Assembly: GCA_003427395.1 (NCBI GenBank)
Contig: BFEA01000049.1
Coordinates: 2,755,218-2,819,217, forward strand
Direction: 5' to 3'
Length of the DNA stretch: 64,000 nt
Origin: Chara braunii
Lineage: Eukaryota; Streptophyta; Charophyceae; Charales; Characeae
Program-made: the position numbers and the translations under genes
The notes under the pieces: generated by a model
The model's input: the letters and a program-made list of their open reading frames with translations, nothing else
What the model was told of the DNA's origin: nothing
Database searches by the model: none
Part shown: in pieces, positions 12,467 to 21,613 of the stretch
Numbering within the stretch: the first letter of the stretch is position 1
Layout of the letters: every line of letters begins with the position of its first letter

Positions 12467-14498
12467 TCGGCCAACGCTTTGCGTGTCGTCCGGGGCCGCG
12501 ACCCAGTCTCCTATCGCGTAGGGTGCGTACCCAGTCCAGAGGGATGTCGAAGATCAGAGTTTCTAGGTTCTTTTCAATGTCGTGGCAGTACCTCATCTGC
12601 GCTCTCAACTGTGGNGCTNTCTTCCAANTTCTGCTTGCGGGNTCCCATNTGTCCTTGATCCTCACAATACCGTTTTTGACCCAGCTGGCCCATGGGGGGT
12701 CTGAACTGCAGTAGACCCGACTATTTCTGTCAGTGATATGTCTGTTGCCGAAGAGGGGTTGCCTCATCACTTCTTCCCATCTGTTCGGCATGCTTTTTTC
12801 TGGTAACGGTAATTGGCGCCAGGCCTTCAGCACTCGGGGCCAAAAATCATCTTTGGCCAGATAGCTCCTCGCTGCTCCTCGGGTGGAGTCTCGTTGCCGC
12901 GGTATGGACCAGTATCGGTCCTCGAACCAGGTTAGGGGGTCCATCCCTTGAGGCGCTTGCGGTGCCAATCTAGCAATCTGTTCGAGCGCGAGGGAGTACC
13001 AAGGAAGGTCCAGCGTGAATACGAGTCTTCTGGTCCATTGCACCATCAATGCAGTTACCTGGATAACCGGGTCCACGATGCCCAAACCCCCTTTGTCCTT
13101 GGGCTGGATCACCGACGACCAGGCAACTCTACTTATGACGTTTGGGAGTTTGTTGTTGCCTCTCCACAGGAGGGCAGTGCTTTGCCTCTTAAGTGTTCTA
13201 ACCGCATCTTTACTAAGGGCCCAGATGGCTGGTCTATACCAGAGGGCAGCTAGGACAGCGTTGTTAATGGCCAGTGCTCTGCCGATCAGAGATGTATGCT
13301 TGTCGTTCCAACGTGTCAACTTTTCCAGCGCTGGTTTAAGTATCCATTTATCGTTGGAGGCTGGTTTCCCTGAGGTTGTCAGCATTATGCCCAATACTCT
13401 GACCGGGGTGTTTTCCGGTAGCCATTTGACCCGTGGCTGTTCCGGCGGACGCGCTCCTTGGTGGTGGATCCACCGCCCGAGTGTTTTATTTCCCCAGTTG
13501 ACCGTCATATCCGAGACTGTCGTGAATCGGTCCAACAATTGTTTGATCTCTTCCATGTTCTCGGGGGTGGCATCCACCATTACTGTGAGGTCATCAGCGA
13601 ACATCGAACATACAGGAATCGCCTGCTCGGGGATGGCGGAGATTTGAAGTTTTCTAAGATCTTTATTGGTACGGAGATTCGCTGCCAACGCCTCCATCAC
13701 AATGATAAAAAGAAAGGGGGCCAAGGGGTCACCTTGGCGGACCGACCGTTGCAGCGAGATTACTGGTGCCATCAAACCGTTGACCTGGACACTCGTCGTG
13801 GCATTGTGGTGTAGGATCTCAGTCCAACGTCGAAAAGTTGGCCTGATGTTCATTTTCTGCATGCACCTGTCTAAGAAGGTCCAGTCCACATGGTCGTATG
13901 CTTTCTCCAAATCGATAAAGACCACGGCGGCGTTGCATTTATCCTGCCTCGTTAGCTTAAGGATCTCGTTGACCAGCAAAATGTTGTCATGGATCCTACG
14001 CCCCTTGACAAATCCAGTCTGTGCCGGGTGGATGATATTTTCCAGAACCGGAATCAGGCGGTTTGCCAAGGCTTTAGCAAGCATTTTGTAGACGACTTTG
14101 AGTAGGGTTATCGGACGGTAGCTCTTGATGTCCATCCGGTCGCCTTTCTTGTGTAGTAAGGTGAGGATCCCTTGTCCTACCAGCTCCCCCATGTGCCCTG
14201 TTTCCCACACGTGATGGTAAAATCCCATGAGGTCTGGGACCATTAATGTCCAAAATGATTCCCAGAATTCCTTCGGAAACCCGTCCACACCCGGGGTTTT
14301 TTCCTCCTCCATCTGCTTCAGGGCTGTCCAGACTTCGTCCTTGGATAGGGGTTTATCCAATTGTTCACTTTGTTGGCTCGACAGGGTCTTCACCATTTGC
14401 CGCAGAAACTCTGCTATCTCCTTTTCTCGAACAGCCTCCTCTCGTCTGGCGCATCTGGAGGTAAACAGATCCTTGAAAAAAGTCCTTGCAATTTGCAT
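12432..14498 (-). CDS. LINE-1 ORF2, reverse transcriptase part
   Basis: A 688-residue open frame encodes the RNA-dependent DNA polymerase of a plant LINE. It starts in the linker (FFKDLFTS), continues through TPGVDGFPKEFW (~69-80), the fingers (SYRPITLLKVVYKMLAKALANRL), the palm VVFIDLEKAYDHVDW (~192-206), RSVRQGDPLAPFLF (~249-262), and the catalytic FADD at 13590-13601, followed by a long thumb. The ATG at 14498 is internal: the frame is open upstream to the SINE junction at 14511 and beyond it into the endonuclease. Several N (12614-12649) lie near the C-terminal end, where the frame changes and the last ~40 residues become out-of-frame sequence. Confidence 0.9.
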   Translation of the reverse strand: MQIARTFFKDLFTSRCARREEAVREKEIAEFLRQMVKTLSSQQSEQLDKPLSKDEVWTALKQMEEEKTPGVDGFPKEFWESFWTLMVPDLMGFYHHVWETGHMGELVGQGILTLLHKKGDRMDIKSYRPITLLKVVYKMLAKALANRLIPVLENIIHPAQTGFVKGRRIHDNILLVNEILKLTRQDKCNAAVVFIDLEKAYDHVDWTFLDRCMQKMNIRPTFRRWTEILHHNATTSVQVNGLMAPVISLQRSVRQGDPLAPFLFIIVMEALAANLRTNKDLRKLQISAIPEQAIPVCSMFADDLTVMVDATPENMEEIKQLLDRFTTVSDMTVNWGNKTLGRWIHHQGARPPEQPRVKWLPENTPVRVLGIMLTTSGKPASNDKWILKPALEKLTRWNDKHTSLIGRALAINNAVLAALWYRPAIWALSKDAVRTLKRQSTALLWRGNNKLPNVISRVAWSSVIQPKDKGGLGIVDPVIQVTALMVQWTRRLVFTLDLPWYSLALEQIARLAPQAPQGMDPLTWFEDRYWSIPRQRDSTRGAARSYLAKDDFWPRVLKAWRQLPLPEKSMPNRWEEVMRQPLFGNRHITDRNSRVYCSSDPPWASWVKNGIVRIKDXWXPASRXWKXXPQLRAQMRYCHDIEKNLETLIFDIPLDWVRTLRDRRLGRGPGRHAKRWPSGGSAGRRSPG

Positions 14499-14511
14499 GC
14501 ATTGCGGCGTT

Positions 14512-14524
14512 GAGGTCGCTACTT
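14512..14524. repeat. Target-site duplication, left copy
   Basis: GAGGTCGCTACTT, identical to 15073-15085 and flanking SINE-1. The last two T could also belong to the tail. Confidence 0.88.
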
Positions 14525-15072
14525 TTTTTTTTTTTTTTTTTTTTTTTTAATAAAAAGGGCCCGGTGCCCAAGGCTGATATTACCAATAATAACGTTGAGG
14601 CCGGGGTCCTCACAGTCTGCCCGGAGTGATCGAACCGAAACTGCTGAGAACCGGGCTCAGCGTCCCTCAAATGGTTATGATGGTGACCATGATGATACTA
14701 ATGATACCACAGATGGAAGATTATGCTATATCCGCTATTCTGGCCTCCTAATCCTAAAACAACTCCTAGCCATCCCTAAACCAGGACATTGTACCTCAGA
14801 GACAAAACCAACCTAACCAATGTTAACCATAGCTGATCTCTTCTCGCCTCCTTGCAGCCCCCCCCGGTTCACCATTGGAATGCCTTCCACCCTCAGCAAA
14901 CCCCAGATCTCTACAAGGCCTCTCACTCCTGCCATTACAGGTTACAGGGCAACGCCCCAGCTCCGGCCAGCGTCGTTTTGGCATCGGCAAACCAAGGGCA
15001 CAGATCAAAGCAACTCAGTAAATATCAGTACAGGTTCATTCATCTCTGAAGTTCTATATCCCGGATGTGAAA
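14525..15072 (-). mobile_element. SINE-1 copy 1 inserted in LINE-1
   Basis: A 548-bp insertion, read on the minus strand, ends in a 24-26 base A-tail (plus-strand T-run 14523-14548). It is bounded by GAGGTCGCTACTT at 14512-14524 and again at 15073-15085. Taking out the insert plus one duplication restores the LINE reading frame across the site. The 3' part (AGGGACGCTGAGCCCGG ... GGTTCGATCAC ... CAGCCTTGGGCACCGG) recurs at 56905-57107. GGTTCGATCAC resembles a Pol III B box, but I find no convincing A box. It has no coding capacity, consistent with a SINE mobilised in trans by a LINE. Confidence 0.88.
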
Positions 15073-15085
15073 GAGGTCGCTACTT
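15073..15085. repeat. Target-site duplication, right copy
   Basis: GAGGTCGCTACTT, a perfect match to 14512-14524. A length of 13 bp is typical of target-primed insertion. Confidence 0.88.
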
Positions 15086-15302
15086 CTTGATTTCCCGACA
15101 GCGGAACATATAGCGCCTCTATCGTGGTTCTATGTGATCGTGTACGGGCTAGACCGAAGAATTTTTTATCAATTGTCCCTTTTGTTTCATGACGTGACAG
15201 ACGTCCCCTGATGCGTGTTCCTTCCCAGCGCTGTGATGTGAAGGTCTGAAGCTGTTGTCGTAGGGATTGTATTTCGGACTGGTTGTTAGGGGCTTCTTGA
15301 TT

Positions 15303-16103
15303 CTAAAGGTTTTCAAGCTCTTGTTGTTCGAGTTGTTGGATTCGGTTCTGAACTTCTATTTCCTGTTGATTCTTGCGAGCCATTAAAAGTTTGGAGTATT
15401 CCCTGCATTTTTCCCCCAGGTATAGTAGCCCGTTGTTGAACCAGTCTATTTCATACGGTATGTGCAATTTCTGCGTGTGCCAAAACTCCCAACAGTCTTT
15501 AATGTAGTCTCGAAAAGCGTTTTGTTGCAGAGTGGACACGTTGAGTTTATAAAACCCAGGACCGTGATCAGGTTTTTTACGGAACGACAAGATGATGGAA
15601 CACATTTTGTGATCCAGGCCCGGATGCGGGCTGGCGGGTAGGATTGCCGCCAACAGCAGCGACCCCCCCATATCTTCCGAAATCAAAATTAGATCTATTT
15701 TTGATCTTGATTGGGCGTCAGTCCCGGCCTTGCATAAACATGAGAAGAGACGGGCATCGGGGTTAAGTTTACGGAAAGAGTCGAAAACCTTTAGTGAGAG
15801 GCACAAGTCCTCTATCATACGCTCGTCTTCTTCTATGTATGCTGGGGCTGGGGAGGGTATCCTCCACCTATCCATCCAGTGGTCCGGGGCTGCGTTACAA
15901 TCGCCCGCTATAATTATTGGGACCCCCTCCGGGATTTGCGCTTTTAGATTCTCAAAGAAATCCCTTCTCTCTCTCGCGGTATTCAGGGCGTAGATGCACA
16001 GGATACAAACGATCTCCAGTTCCAGGGCAACCAGAATCGACACCCACCGGCCCCCTACCTGATCTGCAACCCGTTTGGACTTTCTAAAACGGCGAACTGG
16101 CAT
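15303..16103 (-). pseudogene. LINE-1 ORF2, APE-type endonuclease part
   Basis: This is the nicking endonuclease that starts target-primed reverse transcription in LINEs. In the 266-residue frame I see the catalytic-region motifs IIAGDCNAAPDHW (residues ~60-75; most family members have GDWN), SKIDLILIS (~134-142) and GLDHKM (~161-166), followed by a Gln/Glu-rich linker helix. The first third of the domain, where the family carries a LQETH-like motif, is absent, so nuclease function is lost. The frame ends at a TAG at 15303-15305, but sequence of the same character continues in frame to the SINE insertion point. The first ATG at 16103 is probably only an internal Met. Confidence 0.85.
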
Positions 16104-16227
16104 TTTTGCTTGTTCGGACCAGGTGGGCCATTTCCAGGCCCAACAACCGATTTTCAGGCCCTGCCTACATTTGGGCTGAAGAGCCTCGTGAAATTCCTAG
16201 CATTCTAACCCTTGTCTTGTTTCTGTC

Positions 16228-16257
16228 TAAACCCTAACCCTAAACCCTAAACCATAA
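16228..16257. repeat. Interstitial telomeric repeat (CCCTAAA type)
   Basis: TAAACCCTAACCCTAAACCC followed by TAAACCATAACC: four or five imperfect units of the plant telomere repeat, one of them the six-base CCCTAA. It sits between the truncated 5' end of LINE-1 and the 3' end of LINE-2. Confidence 0.75.
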
Positions 16258-16501
16258 CCAAGATTAATCTATTTTTTCAGATTTTTCCATCTGTTCCATG
16301 TGAAACATCGGCTGCCGCCTGTCGTGCGCGTAACTTGGATGCTCTTCTAGGCCCAGATTGGAGATGGTTCCTCATGTACATGGGTATTCTGCTGGCCTAC
16401 AGACTTGACAGAATTGTGCCACTCTTTCCATCTTAAAATGTGCCCATTTAGCCATGCCACTTTGTCACCTACCAACCAGACCGGCTTGAATTTGGCAAGC
16501 A

Positions 16502-16975
16502 TCACCTGTTCTGTCTCTGGACTGTTCTGCACTCAGAGTTAACCTTCCTCCAATGACAGAGGATTTCCGCTTCAATCGTCCCTTTGGTTGCCGCCCACAC
16601 TTTGTCCCGTGGGTTCTTCGTGCCATCCGGTGTTCTGCTGCATCTCTCCTTCCATATGGCCCATAGCGTGACCTTGCGCACCATCCCGAACCAAATTTTC
16701 TCAGATTTGCTGAACTTAGAGGGTAAATTAGTCCAGAAGAGCAGTTGAAGGGGGTGCTCTGGGAGGGCCGATGAGAATAGACTATCCCATAGTGCTGCTG
16801 CTCTTGCCCAATACTCTGTGGCTTCTTTACAATTAATTAGGCAATGTATCACATCTTCCTGTTCTTGGTCTGAGCAGACTGCACAGGCATGAGAGCTGGT
16901 TGGATTGTTCTTTCTTCTTCTGACATGTAGCCACTGGTTAACCGGTAGAGCCACGTATGTTATGAGCCACTGCAT
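16502..16975 (-). pseudogene. LINE-2 zf-RVT C-terminal domain
   Basis: A 157-residue frame carries the zf-RVT signature: WLITYVALPVNQWLHVRRRK, then C-AVC (CAVCSD), H (VIHC) and C (LINCKEATEYW), then LWAIWKERCSR and an EILCHWRKV helix. It matches the 3' ends of LINE-1, LINE-3 and LINE-4 in order and spacing. Confidence 0.8.
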
Positions 16976-17981
16976 GCTTCTGATTTTTATAGGTCTTGTC
17001 GTTTTATATTTCTTCCATGGGATTTTTGCTATCTGGTCTGCCTCAGAACCAATTCACTTGCTCCATCTTCCTTTGATTGTTGGGTCTGGGTGCTTTGTTT
17101 TTAACAGCATCTTGTGTAACCGAGCTTAACTGTATAATCATATATTGGAATTGGTGGTTTGGCCGTTCTATTTCTTTCTGGGTGCCATGCTCATTCTCAG
17201 GGATCGAACTCAAGGTCTTGAACTGCCGTGTTTATTTGGAAGATTTGTTTAGACTAGGGTCCTAACGTCCTTATCTTCCGCAACGTGAACGCATTCAGCA
17301 CTGCTCTTTCAGGATTGATGTTCTGAATGTACTGTTCTTCTGGCTTAGTCTTCAAAATTGGGAAGGAGGTGAATACATCCCGTGGACCGGGTGTAGACCG
17401 TTGGTGGGAGAATTGGTAGGCTCTAACTGGGGAGGGTTCTTGAAACAGGACTCCCCACTCGCCTGGCTTCCATGTGAACTCTTCCTTTAAAATATCTACC
17501 CAGCTTCCCGGGATGCTCTGTATTATCCTTTGGAGGTTTTCGTCCCTGTGATGACAGCCTTTCAACCGGGTCTTGAGGCCAGTCTCATCCAGCCAGTTTT
17601 TCTTATCATCAATCCATAATGTCCCCTACTCGCCAAACGCCTTGTTTGATCCAGGATATCCATCTCTTGCCTCTGCTGGACAATGTCCATGGGTGGTCCC
17701 CTTTGTCTCTAATCCACGGATTCCCAAAGAGAGGCTGCCTAAGCACTTCTTCTTTGGACCTTGGTTTGCCTAGTTTTTTGGCGTGATCTCCCTCCAAATC
17801 CTTAACAGAGCAGCCAGTAAGGGTGAGAGGATTGGGTGGGAGGTTGTCTCCCCTGGCTTCTTTGACCTTTTGGGGTCCAATCTTTGTTCATCACCCAGAA
17901 AAGTCCGGACACATTTAAGGGGGACTCAATCGGGGCAAGGTTTCGGATATTGTCTTGAGATAGCTTGTTCCAGGGCAAAGA

Positions 17982-19459
17982 CTATTTAGACAAAAGCTTG
18001 ACTACCCACTTGATTTGGAGGGCTTTCGTCTCCTGTCTGGGATCTATGATACCCAGACCTCCCTGGATTGGTTTCCTTGTGATAAAATGCCATGCTATCT
18101 TTGGGATGTAATTCTCTCTATTCGGGTCACCTGACCACAAATATGCTCTAGCTTTCCTATTCAGGTCTTTGATTGTCTGGTCTGGTATAGTCCAGATCGA
18201 GGCAATATACCACGTCATTGGGAATATGGAAGTGCTAATGGTGAGTGCTCTGCCCAATATTGAGGTGAACGTTGGACTCCATTTCCCCATTTTATTAATT
18301 TGGCTGGCTAGGAGGTTTTGTGCCATCTGAGGTGCTGGGCCTCCTTTCATTACTTGGATACCCAGATATCTCATTGGCATCTCTGACCTTTCCCATGGCA
18401 TCTAGCTCTCTGGACTTTGGAGATGTGGAAAATTTTCATCTAAAAGCCACCAACCTATCGTCGTACTCCAATTTATCTTCATTTCTGAGGTCAAATTGAA
18501 GGCTGCCATTGACGAGTTAGAGGCTCTGATTAGGACCGTTAAATCATCCGCGAACATGATTACTGTGGGAAAATGTATGTTGTGCGCAGAATCTACATTC
18601 ATTTCCGACAGCCTTGGGATAGAAGGGTCCTTACGGAGAAAGGAGGCTATGGCTTCCATTACAAAGAGGAAGATAGGCGGAGCTAATGGGTCGTCTTGTC
18701 GCACTGATCTGGAGATTGGGTAGCCTTTGGAAAGCATGTCGTTGATCTGAACGCAGCCGGAGGCATTGTTGTACAAAACACGCACCATTTCCTGAAGTTG
18801 GGTACTCCCATTCCTTCCATACTCGGATCTAGGAAGTCCAAGTTCACCTGGTCGTAGGCCTTTTCGAAGTCGAAGAAGAGAATCGCTCTCCTAATTTTCT
18901 TCTTTAGTACTTTCTTAGAGGCTTCGTTGAGGGTCATTACTTTATCTAGGATGTATCTTCCTGGTATGAATCCCTACTGGTCTATGTGAAAGCATTTGTC
19001 TATTAGGTCCAGTATGCGGTACGCTAGTGCCTTAGCCAATATTTTGTAGGGGAGTGTGAGAAGAAAAATCGGTCTGTAGTTCTTGATGTCTTCCCGATCG
19101 CCTTTCGTATAAAGTAATGTGACCACAATGGTGCTAAGGAGTTCGTACATCCCTTCTTTTTCCCACTTGTCGTAATAGAAGTTCATGAGGTCCGTACCCA
19201 TTATGGGCCAGCATTTTTCCCAGAATTCCTTTGTTCAACCGTCTATGCGCGGAGTCTTGTTATTGTTCATGCTTCGAATGGCGGATTCCAGCTCTTCCAG
19301 AGATAGCGGTTTATCCAATTTTTTGGCTTGATCGTCCGATATTGTTGTGTCCAAGTATTGTAGCATTTTGGCCCTAGCAGTGCGGATATTTGGTGGGGTA
19401 TTTGAAGGGGTTTTAGAACCGTAGAGCTCATCATAAAATTCCTTTGCGACCTCGAGCAT
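17982..19459 (-). pseudogene. LINE-2 reverse transcriptase fragments
   Basis: Fragments at 19459-19235 (KTPRIDG), 19201-18974 (RPIFLLTLPYKILAKALAYRI), 18937-18683 (ILFFDFEKAYDQVN), 18788-18402 (SRSVRQDDPLAPPIFLF and FADDLTVLIRA) and 18401-17982 (RYLGIQVMKGG, IFPMTWY) cover fingers, palm and thumb. The FADD catalytic motif is intact, but RQGDP has become RQDDP and the frame is broken repeatedly. Confidence 0.82.
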
Positions 19460-19805
19460 CCCTTCACTGTCTGTTCGGTTATTTGTTGGCCCCTTATTTC
19501 CTTAAGCCCCTCTATTGAGCTAGAGCGATTATTTGCCTTTATTCTAGCAAAAAAATATTTTGACAGTTGTTCGTTTAGCTCAAGATCCGTCATTCTGGCT
19601 CTGGTTTTAAGCCCTCCGAGTTCCCAAAGGCGCCATGTCCCAAGTTCATCTCTCGTTCTTCGCAGTACATCTGCATACATTTGAGAAGACAGATTAGTGA
19701 GTAAATTGCTTTCCACTACTTTCAGGGCAGTTTCGAGCATCACCTTTCGACTTCTTCTATCATTGGTCATTTTCCTCGATATTTTAGCTGCTATTTGAGC
19801 TAGCG

Positions 19806-20770
19806 TCAGATAGCTATTTTGGAACCATTCCCATTTGTCCTCCCCTGTGATGGAAGCTTCCTTTTAGATTCTTCCAGTTCTCCACCACACACTCTTGAAA
19901 TTCTTGACTCGGTAGGAGGGAATTGTTTAATTTGTAGGAGTTTCGGGATGAATTGGTCGAAGCTGATGATCAGTTCAATTGGGTTGTGATCCAGACTTGG
20001 GTCTGGGTATGGCGCCAATGGCATAATCTCAACTTCCTTGACTGTTCCCATGAGGTGGTCAGACACCAGAAAAAAGTCTATGCGAGAGAAGGTTGTGTGG
20101 TGAGCGTGGTTTTTCTTCACTAATGAAAAACCTCGTGTTGTCCGGTGTAGGGTATGGAAAGGGTCAACTAGACTAGGTCCATAATTAATTCCTAGATCGG
20201 CGACGCCTCTTGGGAAGACTGCGGTGAGGCAGCTATGGAAATTTGGTCGTTAAATGGGTCTAGCGTGGCGTTCCAGTCTCCTCCAATTATGCAGGCTTGT
20301 AGAGGAGGGATTAGATGACCTAGGGAGTGAATGAAAGAGGATCTGTCACACCTATCATTAGGAGCATAGATATTGATCAGTCTAAAATTTTCCTCTTTCC
20401 AACTCAGGTCCATGAGGCATCACCTCCCCTCGTTTTCATCCTTGCCTGTATTGATCATTGCACCGCCCTTGTAGAGCTGATAATTTTTTGGTATACGAAT
20501 GGTTGTGCCTTTACTGCGTGTACTGCTTGTTGCGTTGTCTGACGCCCGGACTGCGTCCTTGATCCCACCTAATCTTCTCATAAATAAGTTTTGTAGTTTC
20601 TGATGTTCTGCATGGTTCGTCAGGTGCGTTTCTTGAAGCATTATGACGTTTATTATTTTGTTATTATCCTGTTTGATACCCTTAATTATGTCATTAAATT
20701 TGTCTTCTTTCTTGAGGATGTTGCCTAGACCATTCGCATTCTAGCGTCGGATGATTATACCTTGTGCCCT
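19806..20770 (-). pseudogene. LINE-2 endonuclease fragments
   Basis: Minus-strand fragments reconstruct most of an APE endonuclease: NANGLGNILKKEDKF and VIMLQETHL (20760-20620; LQETH carries the metal-binding Glu of the family), NIYAPNDR, IIGGDWNATLDPFNDQIS (20300-20230), SRIDFFLVS (about 20075) and SLDHNPIELI (about 19990). Three frames are needed, so no full protein can be made. It acts at the DNA-nicking step of LINE insertion. Confidence 0.8.
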
Positions 20771-20867
20771 CCAATTAGGCTTTGGGGCCTGCTGATTTGC
20801 TTTGTTCCTGAAGTCCTCCATATGGGACTCCTACTGGGTATCATTGAGGCGTTACGACCCCGATATC

Positions 20868-21275
20868 CTAGGCAGGAGGTTTATCCTTGTCAGTTTTTGC
20901 CTCTGGGGATGCCTCTGGTGGTTCCGGGTGGGACTCCTTTGCAGGGCCGTCTATCATATATTCCCCTATGCTATTGCTGACCTGTATCCCTGGGAATCCC
21001 ATGGGGTCCTGGTTTGTGCGCTCATCGCCAGCCCAGACTTCCATGTCATCCTCCTGGAATTCGTCTTTGTAGAAGCACTCCAAATCCAGGGCAACGACTC
21101 TAGATTCCAGTTTTGCATTGCCGTCCAGTGTGCCCTCCCTGAGGATGTCAGCCAGCGACGCTGCCGACAGCTCCGTCGGGATCCCCAGTCCTGAAAGCAC
21201 GTTGTACGGGATTGCAGACACCGTACGCCAGGACCTCCATATCATTACCCTGTTGAGTCTTGTGTTCTCAGGCAT
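20868..21275 (-). pseudogene. Possible LINE-2 ORF1 remnant
   Basis: A 135-residue acidic frame lies immediately upstream of the LINE-2 endonuclease in the same orientation (ALDLECFYKDEFQEDDMEVW, then a Pro/Glu/Lys-rich end). Its position suggests the end of ORF1. No zinc knuckle or RRM-like motif is visible, so the assignment rests on context only. Confidence 0.4.
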
Positions 21276-21297
21276 CTTGGCAATCAGGGGAGTGAAA

Positions 21298-21613
21298 CAG
21301 TAAGGTGAGATCTACTTCTGGGTAACTCATAAATTTGTGCTGGGAATGATGTGTTGTGTCTCCATTAATTGAAGTGGATTCGACCGTGCTCTTCGATTTA
21401 TGTTTCCTTGTCTAGCAGTCTAATCGGGGAACTGTGATTCCTCTCTGATAATTCTTTAGGTTCCCTCTGCTAAGTCTACAAGATTCCTAGTTGGTTCCAC
21501 CCTTTCTTAACTGGTACTTGTGGACATACCAGTAAGGTGAGATCTACTTTTGGGTAGCTCAAAGATTTGTGCTAGGAATAATGTTTTGTGTCTCCATTGA
21601 GTGAGTGGATTCC
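21298..21613 (-). repeat. ~85-bp direct repeat, LINE 3' UTR-like
   Basis: CAGTAAGGTGAGATCTACTT begins at 21298 and again at 21530. Both copies continue for about 85 bases to a GTGGATTC word (TTTGTGCT, GGAAT, TGTGTCTCCATT shared). The second copy abuts the C-terminal frame of LINE-3, so the unit is probably part of a LINE 3' UTR present twice, as if a second LINE 3' end lies between LINE-3 and LINE-2. Confidence 0.65.

Larger units (their letters stand above)
11100..16103 (-). mobile_element. LINE-1: non-LTR retrotransposon, minus strand, 5' truncated
   Basis: A plant-type LINE ORF2 runs from 16103 down to about 11171: APE endonuclease, linker, reverse transcriptase with FADD, thumb, and a zf-RVT-like C-terminus. 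The endonuclease N-terminus and any ORF1 are missing, so the copy is 5' truncated. It is interrupted at 14525-15072 by a SINE. When the SINE and one 13-bp duplication are ignored, the endonuclease-to-RT frame is continuous. It is broken by a TAG (15303-15305), by a one-base frame change between about 12430 and 12650 where several N occur, and by a stop at 11945-11947. It is the least decayed of the LINE copies here. Confidence 0.9.
16347..21297 (-). mobile_element. LINE-2: decayed non-LTR retrotransposon, minus strand
   Basis: A long but heavily mutated LINE. Fragments in all three minus frames line up in the expected order: possible ORF1 remnant (21275-20868), endonuclease (20770-19806), linker (19770-19235), RT (19201-17982), thumb (17797-17254) and zf-RVT tail (16975-16502). 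At least ten frame breaks are needed to read it, so it is an old copy. Its endonuclease is far more complete than that of LINE-1. It is closely related to LINE-3 and LINE-4 (shared ILFxDFEKAYDQ, SRSVxQGDPLAxPIFLF and IASFLRK motifs). Confidence 0.85.
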
